A DNA stretch of 64,000 nt from an uncultured Lentisphaeria bacterium. Its GTDB lineage: Bacteria; Verrucomicrobiota; Lentisphaeria; Victivallales; UBA1829. The stretch spans positions 1 to 64,000 of the forward strand of contig CAJKAR010000021.1 in assembly GCA_905197955.1 (NCBI GenBank). The letters are read 5' to 3'. Positions 26,948-35,980 of the stretch are shown piece after piece (positions within the stretch are counted from its first letter, which is position 1; every line of letters starts with the position of its first letter). The notes under the pieces were generated by a model. It was not told the origin of the DNA and made no database searches. It saw only the letters and a program-made list of their open reading frames with translations. The position numbers and the translations under genes were made by a program.

Positions 26948-26975
26948 TTGACTTTTTTAAGAAATATCGTATAAT
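26948..26975 (+). promoter_or_regulatory. Sigma-70 type promoter of the first regulator-pseudopilin-glycosidase module
   Basis: TTGACT (26948-26953), a 16-base spacer and a perfect TATAAT (26970-26975). It lies about 55 bases before the regulator start codon, and operator copy 2 begins two bases after the -10 box. Confidence 0.75.
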
Positions 26976-26976
26976 A

Positions 26977-26997
26977 AAAGTGAAAAGTTAAGTGATA
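26977..26997 (+). promoter_or_regulatory. Candidate operator copy 2 overlapping the start of transcription
   Basis: This is the second copy of the aaagtgaaaagtta-agtgata motif, at the expected +1 region of the TTGACT/TATAAT promoter. A bound repressor here would block initiation. It differs from copy 1 at one base across 21. Confidence 0.5.
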
Positions 26998-27030
26998 CAT
27001 AAAACAGCAAAAAAAACTTAGGATTCGCGC

Positions 27031-28083
27031 ATGCCTCCGACTGAAAAAACAGATTTTATGAAAATACGGCAATATGTTATAAATACAATCGCCGTGAAAG
27101 GGGCGCAGCCGGTCCGCTTTCCGTCCAGCCGAAAGCTGGGAGAGATGTTCAAGGTCTCCCAGCCGACCGCCCTGCGCGCCATTCAGGATTTGATCGCGGA
27201 TGGATATCTCGAACCATGTCGCGGCGGAGGAACGATATCGCGTCAGGTGGAACTGTCACAGGATTTTTCCGGGACCAGAATCTTCGGATATATTTTCAAT
27301 GACGGAAAAATCTCATTCTACGGTTTTTACGCCATGCACCTCCTCGCGGAAACAGCCCTTGAACTGACCCGGAGGCACATTGGCTATCAGGTACAGGATA
27401 TTCATGTGGAAACTCCGTCACTCCTGCGAAAAGAAGTGCGGAATGCCAACCTTTCGGGATTGATTCTTCTGTCAGCCGATCCGCCAATCATGACTCAGGC
27501 GCTGAAATTAAAAAAGGAAGGATTCCCTGTTGTCTCGTTCACCCGCGATGCGGAAGGAATCAGTTCCGTTTACGATCCGCTGGAGGAACTGTACCGCGAT
27601 ATTCTCCTGAAACTTTTCGCGGAAGGGCGGACGCATATTCTGGTCTGTTCGCATCCGCTTGCCTATATGGTCTCCGCGACCAGAAAAGCCATCCGGACTG
27701 CGTGCGAAATGGCCGGAGTCTCCGAAAAGCAGGTAATTCTTCTCTGCGAAGGATTCACGAAAGATCAGGAAAAACTTCAGGAACTGCTGACATTTGGAGT
27801 TAAATTTGAAGGAGTCGTATTTCCCAATCCATTCCTCTGTTCCACAATCCGGGCAAAACTGGACATCGAAAACGAATGCCGGATTGTCCTTGATGAAAGC
27901 AGAATGTATGACAATTTAAATTTTTCCGGCTATGTCGTCAAATACGATTATCCGCCTGCCGTCCGGATCATGATCGACAATCTGATTGCACAAACAGAAA
28001 CACCGGAAAAAGCGCCTCTGCTCAAAGAAAAAATTCAATATCGTATTTTCCAGGTCCGCAACGGAGTCATATTACCGGAATAA
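27031..28083 (+). CDS. GntR-type DNA-binding regulator with LacI-like sensor domain
   Basis: The 350-residue protein has an N-terminal winged helix of the GntR type (about residues 8-75; SSRKLGEMFKVSQPTALRAI, then DGYLEPCRGGGTI). A C-terminal region of about 270 residues has the alternating strand-helix pattern of periplasmic-binding-protein-like sugar sensors. Such regulators usually bind a sugar that releases or alters DNA binding. It is the first gene of a unit continuing with a pseudopilin 32 bases downstream and a secreted glycosidase. Two near-identical sites around its own promoter (26842, 26977) suggest autoregulation. Its counterpart at 37600 has the same architecture and order. Confidence 0.8.
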   Translation: MPPTEKTDFMKIRQYVINTIAVKGAQPVRFPSSRKLGEMFKVSQPTALRAIQDLIADGYLEPCRGGGTISRQVELSQDFSGTRIFGYIFNDGKISFYGFYAMHLLAETALELTRRHIGYQVQDIHVETPSLLRKEVRNANLSGLILLSADPPIMTQALKLKKEGFPVVSFTRDAEGISSVYDPLEELYRDILLKLFAEGRTHILVCSHPLAYMVSATRKAIRTACEMAGVSEKQVILLCEGFTKDQEKLQELLTFGVKFEGVVFPNPFLCSTIRAKLDIENECRIVLDESRMYDNLNFSGYVVKYDYPPAVRIMIDNLIAQTETPEKAPLLKEKIQYRIFQVRNGVILPE

Positions 28084-28115
28084 ATCTTGACCATTCAAGA
28101 AGGAGAAAAGATCTC

Positions 28116-28847
28116 ATGAACAGAAAATCAAGGAAAACGGAATCGCACTTCCAAAGAGTGATCGGAAGTAAAAAAAGTTGTATCTATTTTATATTGATAG
28201 AGCTTTTAGTTGTAATTGCAATCATTGCAATTCTTGCATCGCTTCTTCTTCCGGCGCTGAGAAGCGCGAGAAACAAGGCAAAAGACATCAACTGTGCAGC
28301 CAACCTGAAACAGATCGGGACCTATATGACACTATATCTCAATGATTTTGAAGGATTTTTCCCGCCCCCCGCGCAGGAATCCCCGTTACCATCCGCATTC
28401 CGATCCACTGATGGCTGGGATGATATTCTGTACAGGCAGTATATCCAACCCGGCGTTATCACTGGAGGATGTCAGTGGAACACCGTGACCAACGCGCCGC
28501 GTTACGGTCTTTTTCACTGCCCTTCGCAGGAGAAATGGGGTGAAACGAACCAATATGCCATCAATTGCATCCTGAATCAGACCTTTCTGAATCTGTCAAA
28601 AATCACCCGAGCATCCGCATTCATGATGTGCGTCGATCAGGATGCCTCCCGCGCCGACAACTGGGACGGCAACCGCTGGATCAACACTATCAACAATCCG
28701 GAACGAATTGATCCCAGACACAGCGGTATGTCCGCCAACCTGCTGTATGTCGATGGCCATACCGCCAATTTGAAACATACGACAATTGATTACGAATCAA
28801 GCAGACGATGGAGTTCAAAACCATCCTTCTGGAATCCTCAAATCTAA
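28116..28847 (+). CDS. Pseudopilin with H-x-DG C-terminal motif (DUF1559-like)
   Basis: The 243-residue product has a 24-residue basic leader, then a type IV pilin-like helix (FILIELLVVIAIIAILASLL) with F25 as +1 and the essential E29 at +5. The usual FTL is FIL and the -1 residue is Tyr instead of Gly, which is unusual for prepilin peptidase substrates. The C-terminal globular part ends with RHSGMSANLLYVDGH, the H-x(9-10)-DG motif of the pre-pilin family common in Planctomycetes, Verrucomicrobia and Lentisphaerae. GAAGGAG precedes the ATG. It sits between the regulator and a secreted 1559-residue glycosidase in one unit. Confidence 0.85.
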   Translation: MNRKSRKTESHFQRVIGSKKSCIYFILIELLVVIAIIAILASLLLPALRSARNKAKDINCAANLKQIGTYMTLYLNDFEGFFPPPAQESPLPSAFRSTDGWDDILYRQYIQPGVITGGCQWNTVTNAPRYGLFHCPSQEKWGETNQYAINCILNQTFLNLSKITRASAFMMCVDQDASRADNWDGNRWINTINNPERIDPRHSGMSANLLYVDGHTANLKHTTIDYESSRRWSSKPSFWNPQI

Positions 28848-28874
28848 AAAATCAATTCAGAGGAAACAACAACT

Positions 28875-31800
28875 ATGAAATGGCATCGGATTCTTCTTTC
28901 CCTTCTGATTCTTTCCACGGCAAGCCTGTCTATTGCGGAGGAGTGGAAACTCGAAACAAAAGGCTGGCGCTGGCAGGGTTCGGGAAAAGCATCCGTTACT
29001 CAAACCGACGGACAACTGAATCTCCGGCTGTACGGAAGTTACATCCTGACAAAATCCATCCCACTGAAAGCGAAATGGAAAGGAATCCTCTTCACATTCC
29101 GAATGAAAACGGAAAAGGTCGTCAAAGGAAAACAGCACTGGGCGGACGCCCGTTTTCAGGTTCTCTTCTATGACCGGAATGGAAAACAGGTCGGCGGCTG
29201 GCCGCCCTTCGCCACGGCAACGGGAACAAGCGATCGCAGAAGAGAGATGTTTTATAAAATTCCATCTGGAGCTTCCGAGGTCCGGATCAGTCCTTCGAAT
29301 CTGGGAGTCTCCGGGAAAGTCGAATTTCTCGATCTGCACGTCTATCCCATGACAACCGATAAAATCACGGATCTCGATGCGCGTCCGCCGGAAGGTTCCG
29401 CCGAGGATCATATGAGTCTGAAGGGAGCGGAAACGCTCAAAAACGGACAGAGAGAGCAGATCTGCCTGAACGGTCTCTGGCAATTCTATCCGCTGAAAAA
29501 CGGAGTCGATCCGGCATTGCAACTTCCGGCAAAGGGAAGCGGATGGTGCTGGTTCAAAGTCCCCGGAGCGTGGCCGTCGTGGGGAAATCAGACGGCGGAA
29601 TCCGCTCAGGCGATCATCGTATCGCCCTTTGCAACGGAAAAAATCGACACGCTCAAACTCAACGAGGCATGGTACCGCAGAATCTTCACCGTGCCCGCGG
29701 AATGGAAAGGCAGACGGATCCTCCTGAACTTCACCATGCTCCAGACCAACGCACAGGTTCTCGTGGACGGCAAACGTGCCGGCGAAGTCTATTTTCCCGG
29801 CGGAGAACTTGATCTGACCGGAAAACTCCTTCCGGGAAAACAGCAGGAACTGGCAATTCTGGTCACTGCCAATCCCGGCAAAAGCAACGTGCATTTCATG
29901 GCGCCGGATGTCATCATCAATACGCCGGCAAAGCTCGGATTCCGAGGCATCACAGGCGATCTGTATCTCAGTGCAATTCCCTCTGCGGGGAATATTCGCG
30001 ACGTGCGGATCACAACCTCCGTTCGCCGGCAAACCATCTCCTGCGACACCGCTCTGGAACATCTCCCGCCCGGAGAATATCTCCTGAAAGCGGAAATCTT
30101 CGACGGCTCCGCCAAAGTCCGGGAGTTCCGTTCCGAGCCGTTCCGCATTGTCAAGGAATCACCGCTCCTCCGCAAAAACTTTTCCGCAACCTGGAGAAAT
30201 CCGAAACTCTGGGATACGAATCATCCGGAAAATCTCTACCGGGCAACGATCACCCTGCTGAAAAAGGACGGATCCGTCATCGACACCCTTTTCCCGGAGG
30301 AATTCGGATTCCGGGAATTCTGGACCAGCGGCAGAAACTTCTATCTGAATGAAAGCGTGATCCATCTGCGCCAGTTTGCCCACGGACTGAACTGCGGAGC
30401 GGCAAACATCTCCTGCCGGGAAAATGTGGTAAACGTGCTGAAACGAGTCAAAGAAGCGAATTTCAATTCGGTTTTCGGTGTGGACTACGCTTTCCGTCCG
30501 GGACAGGTCGGCTACATTGACCACTCCTATCGGGAAAGCTCAAAACTGGGACTTCTCACCGCCCTGACTCTGCCTCACGCCGCCCAGTACAACTGGAATC
30601 TGGATGATCCGAAGGAAAACGCCCGTTACCGCAGGCACGCGGAACATCTCATCCGCCGCTTTCAGAATCTTCCCGGCATCGTGATGTACGCCATGACCCA
30701 CAATGCCACGGGAGACATCGCGGATCAGAATCCCCTGAAAATGGGAATGCCGAACACCTTTCCTGCAAACAACAAGACCATGCAGGCTCTGAAAGCCGAA
30801 GCCATCGTCCGGGAACTGGATCCCGACAAAGTGATCTATCATCACGCGGGCAGTCCCGGCAACGGAATCTTCGGTGTGAACTGCTATCTGAACTGGGCGC
30901 CCGTTCAGGAACGCAGCGACTGGTTCGAACACTGGGAAAAACACGGCACGCGCCCGCTGATGCTGAGCGAATGGGGACTGCCGCACCGCGCAAGCTACTC
31001 CAGTTTCCGCGGAGGAGCGGGCATCTGGTTCCGGAAAAATCCGCAGTGCTTCTGGGTCGAGGAATACAACGCCGAACATCTCGGGGAAGAGGCGTACCGT
31101 CTGACGCAGGATCATCTGGATTTTCTCGAAATGCAGACGAAAAACACAGGAAACAAACCGATCTATTTCTCTCTGGACGGAGACAAACTGCTGCGGACCT
31201 GTCAGACGGTTCTGAAGGAATTCGTCGGCGAAAATTTCCCGGCGTTCCGAATCCGCGGACTCTCCTCCATCGCGCCGTGGGACAGCTCGTGGTTCTGGGA
31301 TAAACTGGAGCCGCAATGGATCTCCGTCGACAATCCGGATGCGTTCCGGAATCTGAAAAGACCCGGCATCTCGCCGGACCGCTTCCACACGCCCGGAACC
31401 CGATTCGCATGGAATGAAACAGACGGAACAGGATCATGGAAACTCACAAAACTCGGCGAAACCGTAGCGGCGGCCTTTGCGGACCGTCTCGCCATGATCG
31501 CCGGAAAGACGGGAGACTTCTCCGAAAAAGGACATAATTTCCGTCCGGGCGAAACCGTCAGCAAACAACTCATTGTCGTCAACGACTCACGGGAAACTCT
31601 CCGTGTTCTCTGCAAAGCCTCCGTTCCCGAACTGAATCTGAATCTGGAAAAAGAACTCACGATCCCAACCGGAAGCCGCGCATCCATGCCGGTTCAGTTC
31701 CGGATTCCGGAGAAATTCACAGGAAAAACAATCTGCCTGAACGCGGAATTTCTCTTCCCGGATCAGACTCGATCCACAGACTCCATCCGGCTTGATGTGA

Positions 31801-33554
31801 TCCGGCCGATCGCGAAAAAAACGATCCGCGGACTCGGACTCTACGATCCCGAGGGAACCGCCGCTCCGCTTCTGAAGGAACTCGGACTCTCCTTCCGGAA
31901 CATCCGGACGCAAAACGATCTTGCCGGAATCGAACTCCTTGTCATCGGAAGAAAGGGAATGAAGGAGTTCCCGTTCAAACTGGCGGAAAAGATCGAAAAC
32001 GGACTCAAACTTCTCGTTCTGGAACAGGAATATGAGGATCTGCTGAGAATGGGGCTGCGTGGAAACATACAGGGATTGCGCAAAGTGTTTCCGCTGTCGC
32101 CGGAATTCGAACATCTCCACTGGTGGCGCGGCTCCTCGACTCTGACAACGCCGTTCCTTGAGCTGCCCGAACACGAAAGCGGATATCCCTCGTGGAAATT
32201 CAACGACATGTACAGCAGTCGAGTCTGGCGAGCCGGCAACCGCGGCAATGTATGCAGTGTCCTCATCGAAAAAGCTCCGGCGGGAAATTTCCTCCCGCTG
32301 ATGCAGGGCGGATTCGATCTCCAATACGCTCCGCTTCTGGAGATGAAGAGCGGAAAAGGTACCGTTCTCTTCTCCCAGCTGGATCTTTCCGGAAGGACGG
32401 AATCCGATCCCGAGGCCCTCACGATCCTCCGGAAACTCCTGGATCGTCTGGAACAGGCGAAACCGCATGCGGCAAGACCGGTCGTCTACCGGGGCGGAGC
32501 GGAGGGAAAAGCGCTCCTGAAAAAACTGAATATCGCCTTTTCTGAAACGGAACAGCTCCCCTCCAACGCTCTGCTGACGGCGGGCCCCGGCGCAAAACTC
32601 GCGGATCTGAAGGGACGGATCGAAAACGGACTCGATGTCCTTGTCATCGCTCCGGAAAAATCGGAACTGGAACGAATCCTTCCAGCGGGAACCGTGCTTC
32701 AGTCGGGCAGATTCTTTCCCGCTTATGTCTCCGGACTCAAAAAGCATCCGGAATTCGCGGGGATCTCGAATGCGGATCTGCACTGGAGAAAGCCGATTAC
32801 CCTCTCATTCGATCCCTCAGGCGACGGCGGACGCGCACTGCGGATTTTCCGGATCGGGAAAGGACGCCTGATCGTCAGCCTCATTGCGCCGTGGATGTTC
32901 GAGGAACAGGAATTTCAATACAGGACCTCGTTCCGCCGGAGTGCGTTTCTGCTCTCCCGTCTGTTCCGGAATCTCGGGGCGGCGGACGCCTCCGGAAGCG
33001 CGATCATGTTCGACAGGGATTATCTGGCGGCTCGCGGAATCGAACTGAAAAACGGCTGGAAAGGAATCGCCGATCCGCAGAAGACCGGTCGCAAAAACGG
33101 ATTCTGGAAACCGGAGTTCAAACCGGGAAGCAACTGGCGCACAGTCAAAGTCAACAGAGCCTTCGAGTCGCAGTTCCGGGATCTGCGAAATTACGATGGA
33201 TTCTTCTGGTACCGTCTCAACTTTGATCTGAAAGGGGAAATCCGGCCGGATGCGGAGTATCTCCTCAACATTCCGGCAGTCGACGACGAATCCTGGTGCT
33301 GGCTCAACGGCCGCTTCATCGGAGAGCTCTCCGCCCGAACCAATCCGAACGACTACTGGTATGCAAAACGAATGCACCGGTTCAAAGGAAATCTACTGAA
33401 AAAACGGAACAATACTCTGGTCATTCTCTGCAACGATCTCCGAAACACCGGAGGAATCTGGGGAATTCCAGCAATCAAAGCCGCAGACGGTCTCAGGCTC
33501 TATGCGGACACCCCCGTTGCAGATGACAATCCGTATCGTTACAGCCGCTGGTAA
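28875..33554 (+). CDS. Very large secreted GH2-like glycosidase
   Basis: A signal peptide (about 1-21, ending SLSIAEE) leads a 1559-residue multidomain protein. Residues 22-160 resemble a jelly-roll binding module; about 190-360 a GH2 sugar-binding domain (EAWYRRIFTVPAEWKGRRIL); about 480-740 a GH2-type TIM barrel with the likely nucleophile in MLSEWGLP (E about 697). The acid/base region reads VMYAMTHNATGD (about 602-612) where active GH2 enzymes have Asn-Glu, so that residue seems to be missing or relocated. The remainder includes Ig-like and Rossmann-like segments (about 990-1390) and a second GH2-type jelly roll near the C-terminus (FFWYRLNFDL, DDESWCWLNGRFIGE). GAGGAAA precedes the start. 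Substrate unknown. Confidence 0.75.
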   Translation: MKWHRILLSLLILSTASLSIAEEWKLETKGWRWQGSGKASVTQTDGQLNLRLYGSYILTKSIPLKAKWKGILFTFRMKTEKVVKGKQHWADARFQVLFYDRNGKQVGGWPPFATATGTSDRRREMFYKIPSGASEVRISPSNLGVSGKVEFLDLHVYPMTTDKITDLDARPPEGSAEDHMSLKGAETLKNGQREQICLNGLWQFYPLKNGVDPALQLPAKGSGWCWFKVPGAWPSWGNQTAESAQAIIVSPFATEKIDTLKLNEAWYRRIFTVPAEWKGRRILLNFTMLQTNAQVLVDGKRAGEVYFPGGELDLTGKLLPGKQQELAILVTANPGKSNVHFMAPDVIINTPAKLGFRGITGDLYLSAIPSAGNIRDVRITTSVRRQTISCDTALEHLPPGEYLLKAEIFDGSAKVREFRSEPFRIVKESPLLRKNFSATWRNPKLWDTNHPENLYRATITLLKKDGSVIDTLFPEEFGFREFWTSGRNFYLNESVIHLRQFAHGLNCGAANISCRENVVNVLKRVKEANFNSVFGVDYAFRPGQVGYIDHSYRESSKLGLLTALTLPHAAQYNWNLDDPKENARYRRHAEHLIRRFQNLPGIVMYAMTHNATGDIADQNPLKMGMPNTFPANNKTMQALKAEAIVRELDPDKVIYHHAGSPGNGIFGVNCYLNWAPVQERSDWFEHWEKHGTRPLMLSEWGLPHRASYSSFRGGAGIWFRKNPQCFWVEEYNAEHLGEEAYRLTQDHLDFLEMQTKNTGNKPIYFSLDGDKLLRTCQTVLKEFVGENFPAFRIRGLSSIAPWDSSWFWDKLEPQWISVDNPDAFRNLKRPGISPDRFHTPGTRFAWNETDGTGSWKLTKLGETVAAAFADRLAMIAGKTGDFSEKGHNFRPGETVSKQLIVVNDSRETLRVLCKASVPELNLNLEKELTIPTGSRASMPVQFRIPEKFTGKTICLNAEFLFPDQTRSTDSIRLDVIRPIAKKTIRGLGLYDPEGTAAPLLKELGLSFRNIRTQNDLAGIELLVIGRKGMKEFPFKLAEKIENGLKLLVLEQEYEDLLRMGLRGNIQGLRKVFPLSPEFEHLHWWRGSSTLTTPFLELPEHESGYPSWKFNDMYSSRVWRAGNRGNVCSVLIEKAPAGNFLPLMQGGFDLQYAPLLEMKSGKGTVLFSQLDLSGRTESDPEALTILRKLLDRLEQAKPHAARPVVYRGGAEGKALLKKLNIAFSETEQLPSNALLTAGPGAKLADLKGRIENGLDVLVIAPEKSELERILPAGTVLQSGRFFPAYVSGLKKHPEFAGISNADLHWRKPITLSFDPSGDGGRALRIFRIGKGRLIVSLIAPWMFEEQEFQYRTSFRRSAFLLSRLFRNLGAADASGSAIMFDRDYLAARGIELKNGWKGIADPQKTGRKNGFWKPEFKPGSNWRTVKVNRAFESQFRDLRNYDGFFWYRLNFDLKGEIRPDAEYLLNIPAVDDESWCWLNGRFIGELSARTNPNDYWYAKRMHRFKGNLLKKRNNTLVILCNDLRNTGGIWGIPAIKAADGLRLYADTPVADDNPYRYSRW

Positions 33555-33565
33555 ATAGAGGAGGT

Positions 33566-33600
33566 TTTCCGGAGAAAATCCCCCCGTTCCTTCTCCGGAA
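33566..33600 (+). terminator. Stem-loop after the GH2-like gene
   Basis: ttccggagaa (33567-33576) pairs with ttctccggaa (33591-33600), but no T-run follows. It may stop transcription weakly or protect the 3' end of the mRNA. Confidence 0.35.
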
Positions 33601-33704
33601 ATACCCGTGGAACCGAAATAATGATTCCTCCCCGGGATTTGCATTTTCATCTTCCGGATGATATGGTATCTCCATTTTCAAACATAAGAAAAGGAGAAGT
33701 CTCT

Positions 33705-33980
33705 ATGAGCCGTATCTACGCGACCTCGAACGACAAGGTCTGTTCCCGGATCGGACACTGCATGCGCCTGTTTCTGCTTCCTGCGATGCTTCTTCTGCTC
33801 GCGGCAACCGCCGTCGGATGCGCGGATCACCCCCACCATCATGCGCCGCCCCCGAGGCCGGAAATGCGTCCGCATCGGCCCGCGCCTCCGCCGAGACATG
33901 CGAACAGATCCCATCAGCCCGCACCTCTACCGGGACAGGAAAGCCGTCCGCAACAATCACCGCCGCCCCCGCCGCGCTGA
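33705..33980 (+). CDS. Small His/Pro-rich lipoprotein
   Basis: The 91-residue product has a basic start, a hydrophobic stretch (about 22-35) and a lipobox AVGC with Cys39 as the predicted lipidated residue. The mature part of about 52 residues is low complexity, made of His, Pro, Arg and Gln (CADHPHHHAPPPRPEMRPHR onwards). It probably sits in the outer or inner membrane and is extended and unstructured. The His clusters could bind metal ions, but this is inference. AAGGAGAAG precedes the ATG at 33705; earlier ATGs in frame lack this site. No family is recognised. Confidence 0.6.
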   Translation: MSRIYATSNDKVCSRIGHCMRLFLLPAMLLLLAATAVGCADHPHHHAPPPRPEMRPHRPAPPPRHANRSHQPAPLPGQESRPQQSPPPPPR

Positions 33981-34001
33981 CTCCATCCGAACGGCATCCA
34001 C

Positions 34002-34035
34002 AGCGGAAACGGAATTTATTTTTCCCGTTTCCGCT
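34002..34035 (+). terminator. Terminator-like hairpin after the lipoprotein gene
   Basis: Eleven-pair stem agcggaaacgg (34002-34012) / ccgtttccgct (34025-34035) with a T-rich loop and only a short T-rich tail. It lies about 20 bases past the lipoprotein stop. Confidence 0.5.
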
Positions 34036-34122
34036 TGTATCTGAATTTCCTCTGTGATACAGCAGAGATTCCCCACGCAAAAAAGTTTCTCACAAACAAG
34101 CAATTTTCAAGGAATACTGGCC

Positions 34123-35964
34123 ATGAAACAGACAGTCTGGCTGATGCTGGCAGATCGGAACGCGCCCGACCTTTTCTTCGCGGTAAGTTCGGTCTGCAAT
34201 CTTGCCCGGAACAGCGGCGTGCTGTTCAGCTCTTACTTTGAAACAAGACGGAACGGACAACTCTTCGCGGAAAGCGGTTCCACGATTCCCGGCGGACACC
34301 ATTTTCAGGATTTCAATTATCTGTGCGCCGTTGCCGATGTCAAAGTGATCCGATATGGAAACGCATATGTATTTGACTCCTCCATCCGGAATTTCGGACT
34401 GGAAGTCATCGCGGAGGCGGAACGACCTGCGGAACTGTACCGTCAGCTGCTTGATTACACGGGCGGCACTTTCCAGCCGGAAACGCTCTATTTCGGATTG
34501 AACCATCCGATCCGGAACGGAAACGGACAGGAAATCCGTCCGGAACCTTATCAGTATCCGGAAATCCTGAACACCGCCGCTCTCGCATTCTCCCCTTCCG
34601 ACGGAGAAGCGGCAAAAGAATTTTACGCCGAAGGAATGGCGGTCCGCTCCTGTTTCTGTTCGCCGGAGGAGAACGACTCCTTGCAGAAACTCTATCCGCA
34701 GCTGGAGATCATCGACCGGATCCAGCCGGATGATGACTGGAGATCCATCACGCTCCGCATCGCGGAACGGTGGAAACACAAGGCGAAAAGCGTCTTTTTC
34801 GGCGATCCCGATGCGCTCTTCTGCCGGATTCCCGAGGAAGCCCGCAGAGAAAGCGTCGCTCTCTACGCTCCGGCAGTTCATCCGGCCCCGAAAGAGATCA
34901 AGGTCAGTTCCTATATCGAAGGGCACTCCGCGGCAGCGGAGGATACGGCTCGTCTGGCACGGGAGATTGGGAACCCCGTTCTCTGCGGCCGTCAGACTCT
35001 GGATGGAGATATTCTTCTCTGGTCGCGGAGCGGACTCTGTATTCAGATCGTGGATCCGAACCGGCCCGCATTTCCGGTCATCGACGAGTTCCCGCAGGTC
35101 TGGACCAGGACAAAAGACGAAGACCGGGATTTCTTCGAGGACTCCATCTCCGACGCCACCTTGCGCCAGTGGGCCCATGAGGGAAAACGTCTGACCACCC
35201 TCCTCTGGCACTCCGGAGAAATCGCCCACAATGAAGCCATGATCAATCTTCTGGAATGTGCCGCAATCAACAAAGTGAAAATGGGAATCGGCGTTCATGC
35301 GCAGCGTTATGAAACCTGTCCGCAGCTCTGGGAGCTGATCCGCATTCCGGAACGGCTCGGCGGTTCTATGGAGTTCATCGAACCGCTTCTCTACTCGGGA
35401 GGACTCGGCATCGCGGCGGAAATCAATCTGCCTCCGGAATCCCTCGGCGGACTGATCCGGGAAGCAAAAGAGCGGATCAGACGGATCGCGGGCGACGACG
35501 CCGTCCCGCGCGGTCACTACTGTTTCCTCGATTCCGATACCGAAACCCATCTGAAATACCGCTCCGAAATCTGGGACGCCATCGCCGAGGCGGGAATGCG
35601 GTACAACATCTCGGCCTGTTCGCCGGGACGAAACAGAATTCTGGCGGAAAAAAATGGATGTCTCGTCCTGAACCAGTCCTGCCGGGTGCTGGAAAGCTCC
35701 TCCCCGTTCGTGCGGATTACCACGGCGGAAGATGTCCGCCAGCGGAGCTGCCCGATCTATCCGGGCTGGATGATTGCCACTCTGGATGCACCGGTCATAG
35801 CCTTCAATCCCTACATCTGGCGACAGGGACACCGGTTCATGGAAATGCTCAACGCCATCAAAACCGGGGGCAATCAGATCAATGTCAAGCCCTCGACGAT
35901 CGCCCGCTACGCCCGGATTCTGGAGGAGGAAGGTTTTCTCCCTCCCGCCGGACCGCTGATTTGA
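34123..35964 (+). CDS. Unrecognised cytosolic protein, 613 residues
   Basis: I do not recognise a family with confidence. The protein has no signal peptide or membrane helix. The C-terminal half (from about 355) shows an alpha/beta barrel-like order of strands with polar strand ends (TTLLWHSGEIAHNEAM, KMGIGVHAQRYETCPQ, RGHYCFLDSDTETHL, LNQSCRVLESSSPFVRI). This loosely recalls polysaccharide-deacetylase or TIM-barrel enzymes. The N-terminal half may hold a separate domain. The ATG at 34123 is preferred because an AAGGA site lies about ten bases upstream. The gene is 16 bases before an FAD-dependent oxidoreductase on the same strand, so both probably act on the same compound, perhaps a sugar product. 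Confidence 0.6.
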   Translation: MKQTVWLMLADRNAPDLFFAVSSVCNLARNSGVLFSSYFETRRNGQLFAESGSTIPGGHHFQDFNYLCAVADVKVIRYGNAYVFDSSIRNFGLEVIAEAERPAELYRQLLDYTGGTFQPETLYFGLNHPIRNGNGQEIRPEPYQYPEILNTAALAFSPSDGEAAKEFYAEGMAVRSCFCSPEENDSLQKLYPQLEIIDRIQPDDDWRSITLRIAERWKHKAKSVFFGDPDALFCRIPEEARRESVALYAPAVHPAPKEIKVSSYIEGHSAAAEDTARLAREIGNPVLCGRQTLDGDILLWSRSGLCIQIVDPNRPAFPVIDEFPQVWTRTKDEDRDFFEDSISDATLRQWAHEGKRLTTLLWHSGEIAHNEAMINLLECAAINKVKMGIGVHAQRYETCPQLWELIRIPERLGGSMEFIEPLLYSGGLGIAAEINLPPESLGGLIREAKERIRRIAGDDAVPRGHYCFLDSDTETHLKYRSEIWDAIAEAGMRYNISACSPGRNRILAEKNGCLVLNQSCRVLESSSPFVRITTAEDVRQRSCPIYPGWMIATLDAPVIAFNPYIWRQGHRFMEMLNAIKTGGNQINVKPSTIARYARILEEEGFLPPAGPLI

Positions 35965-35980
35965 TCCCGGGAGAAGAAAG

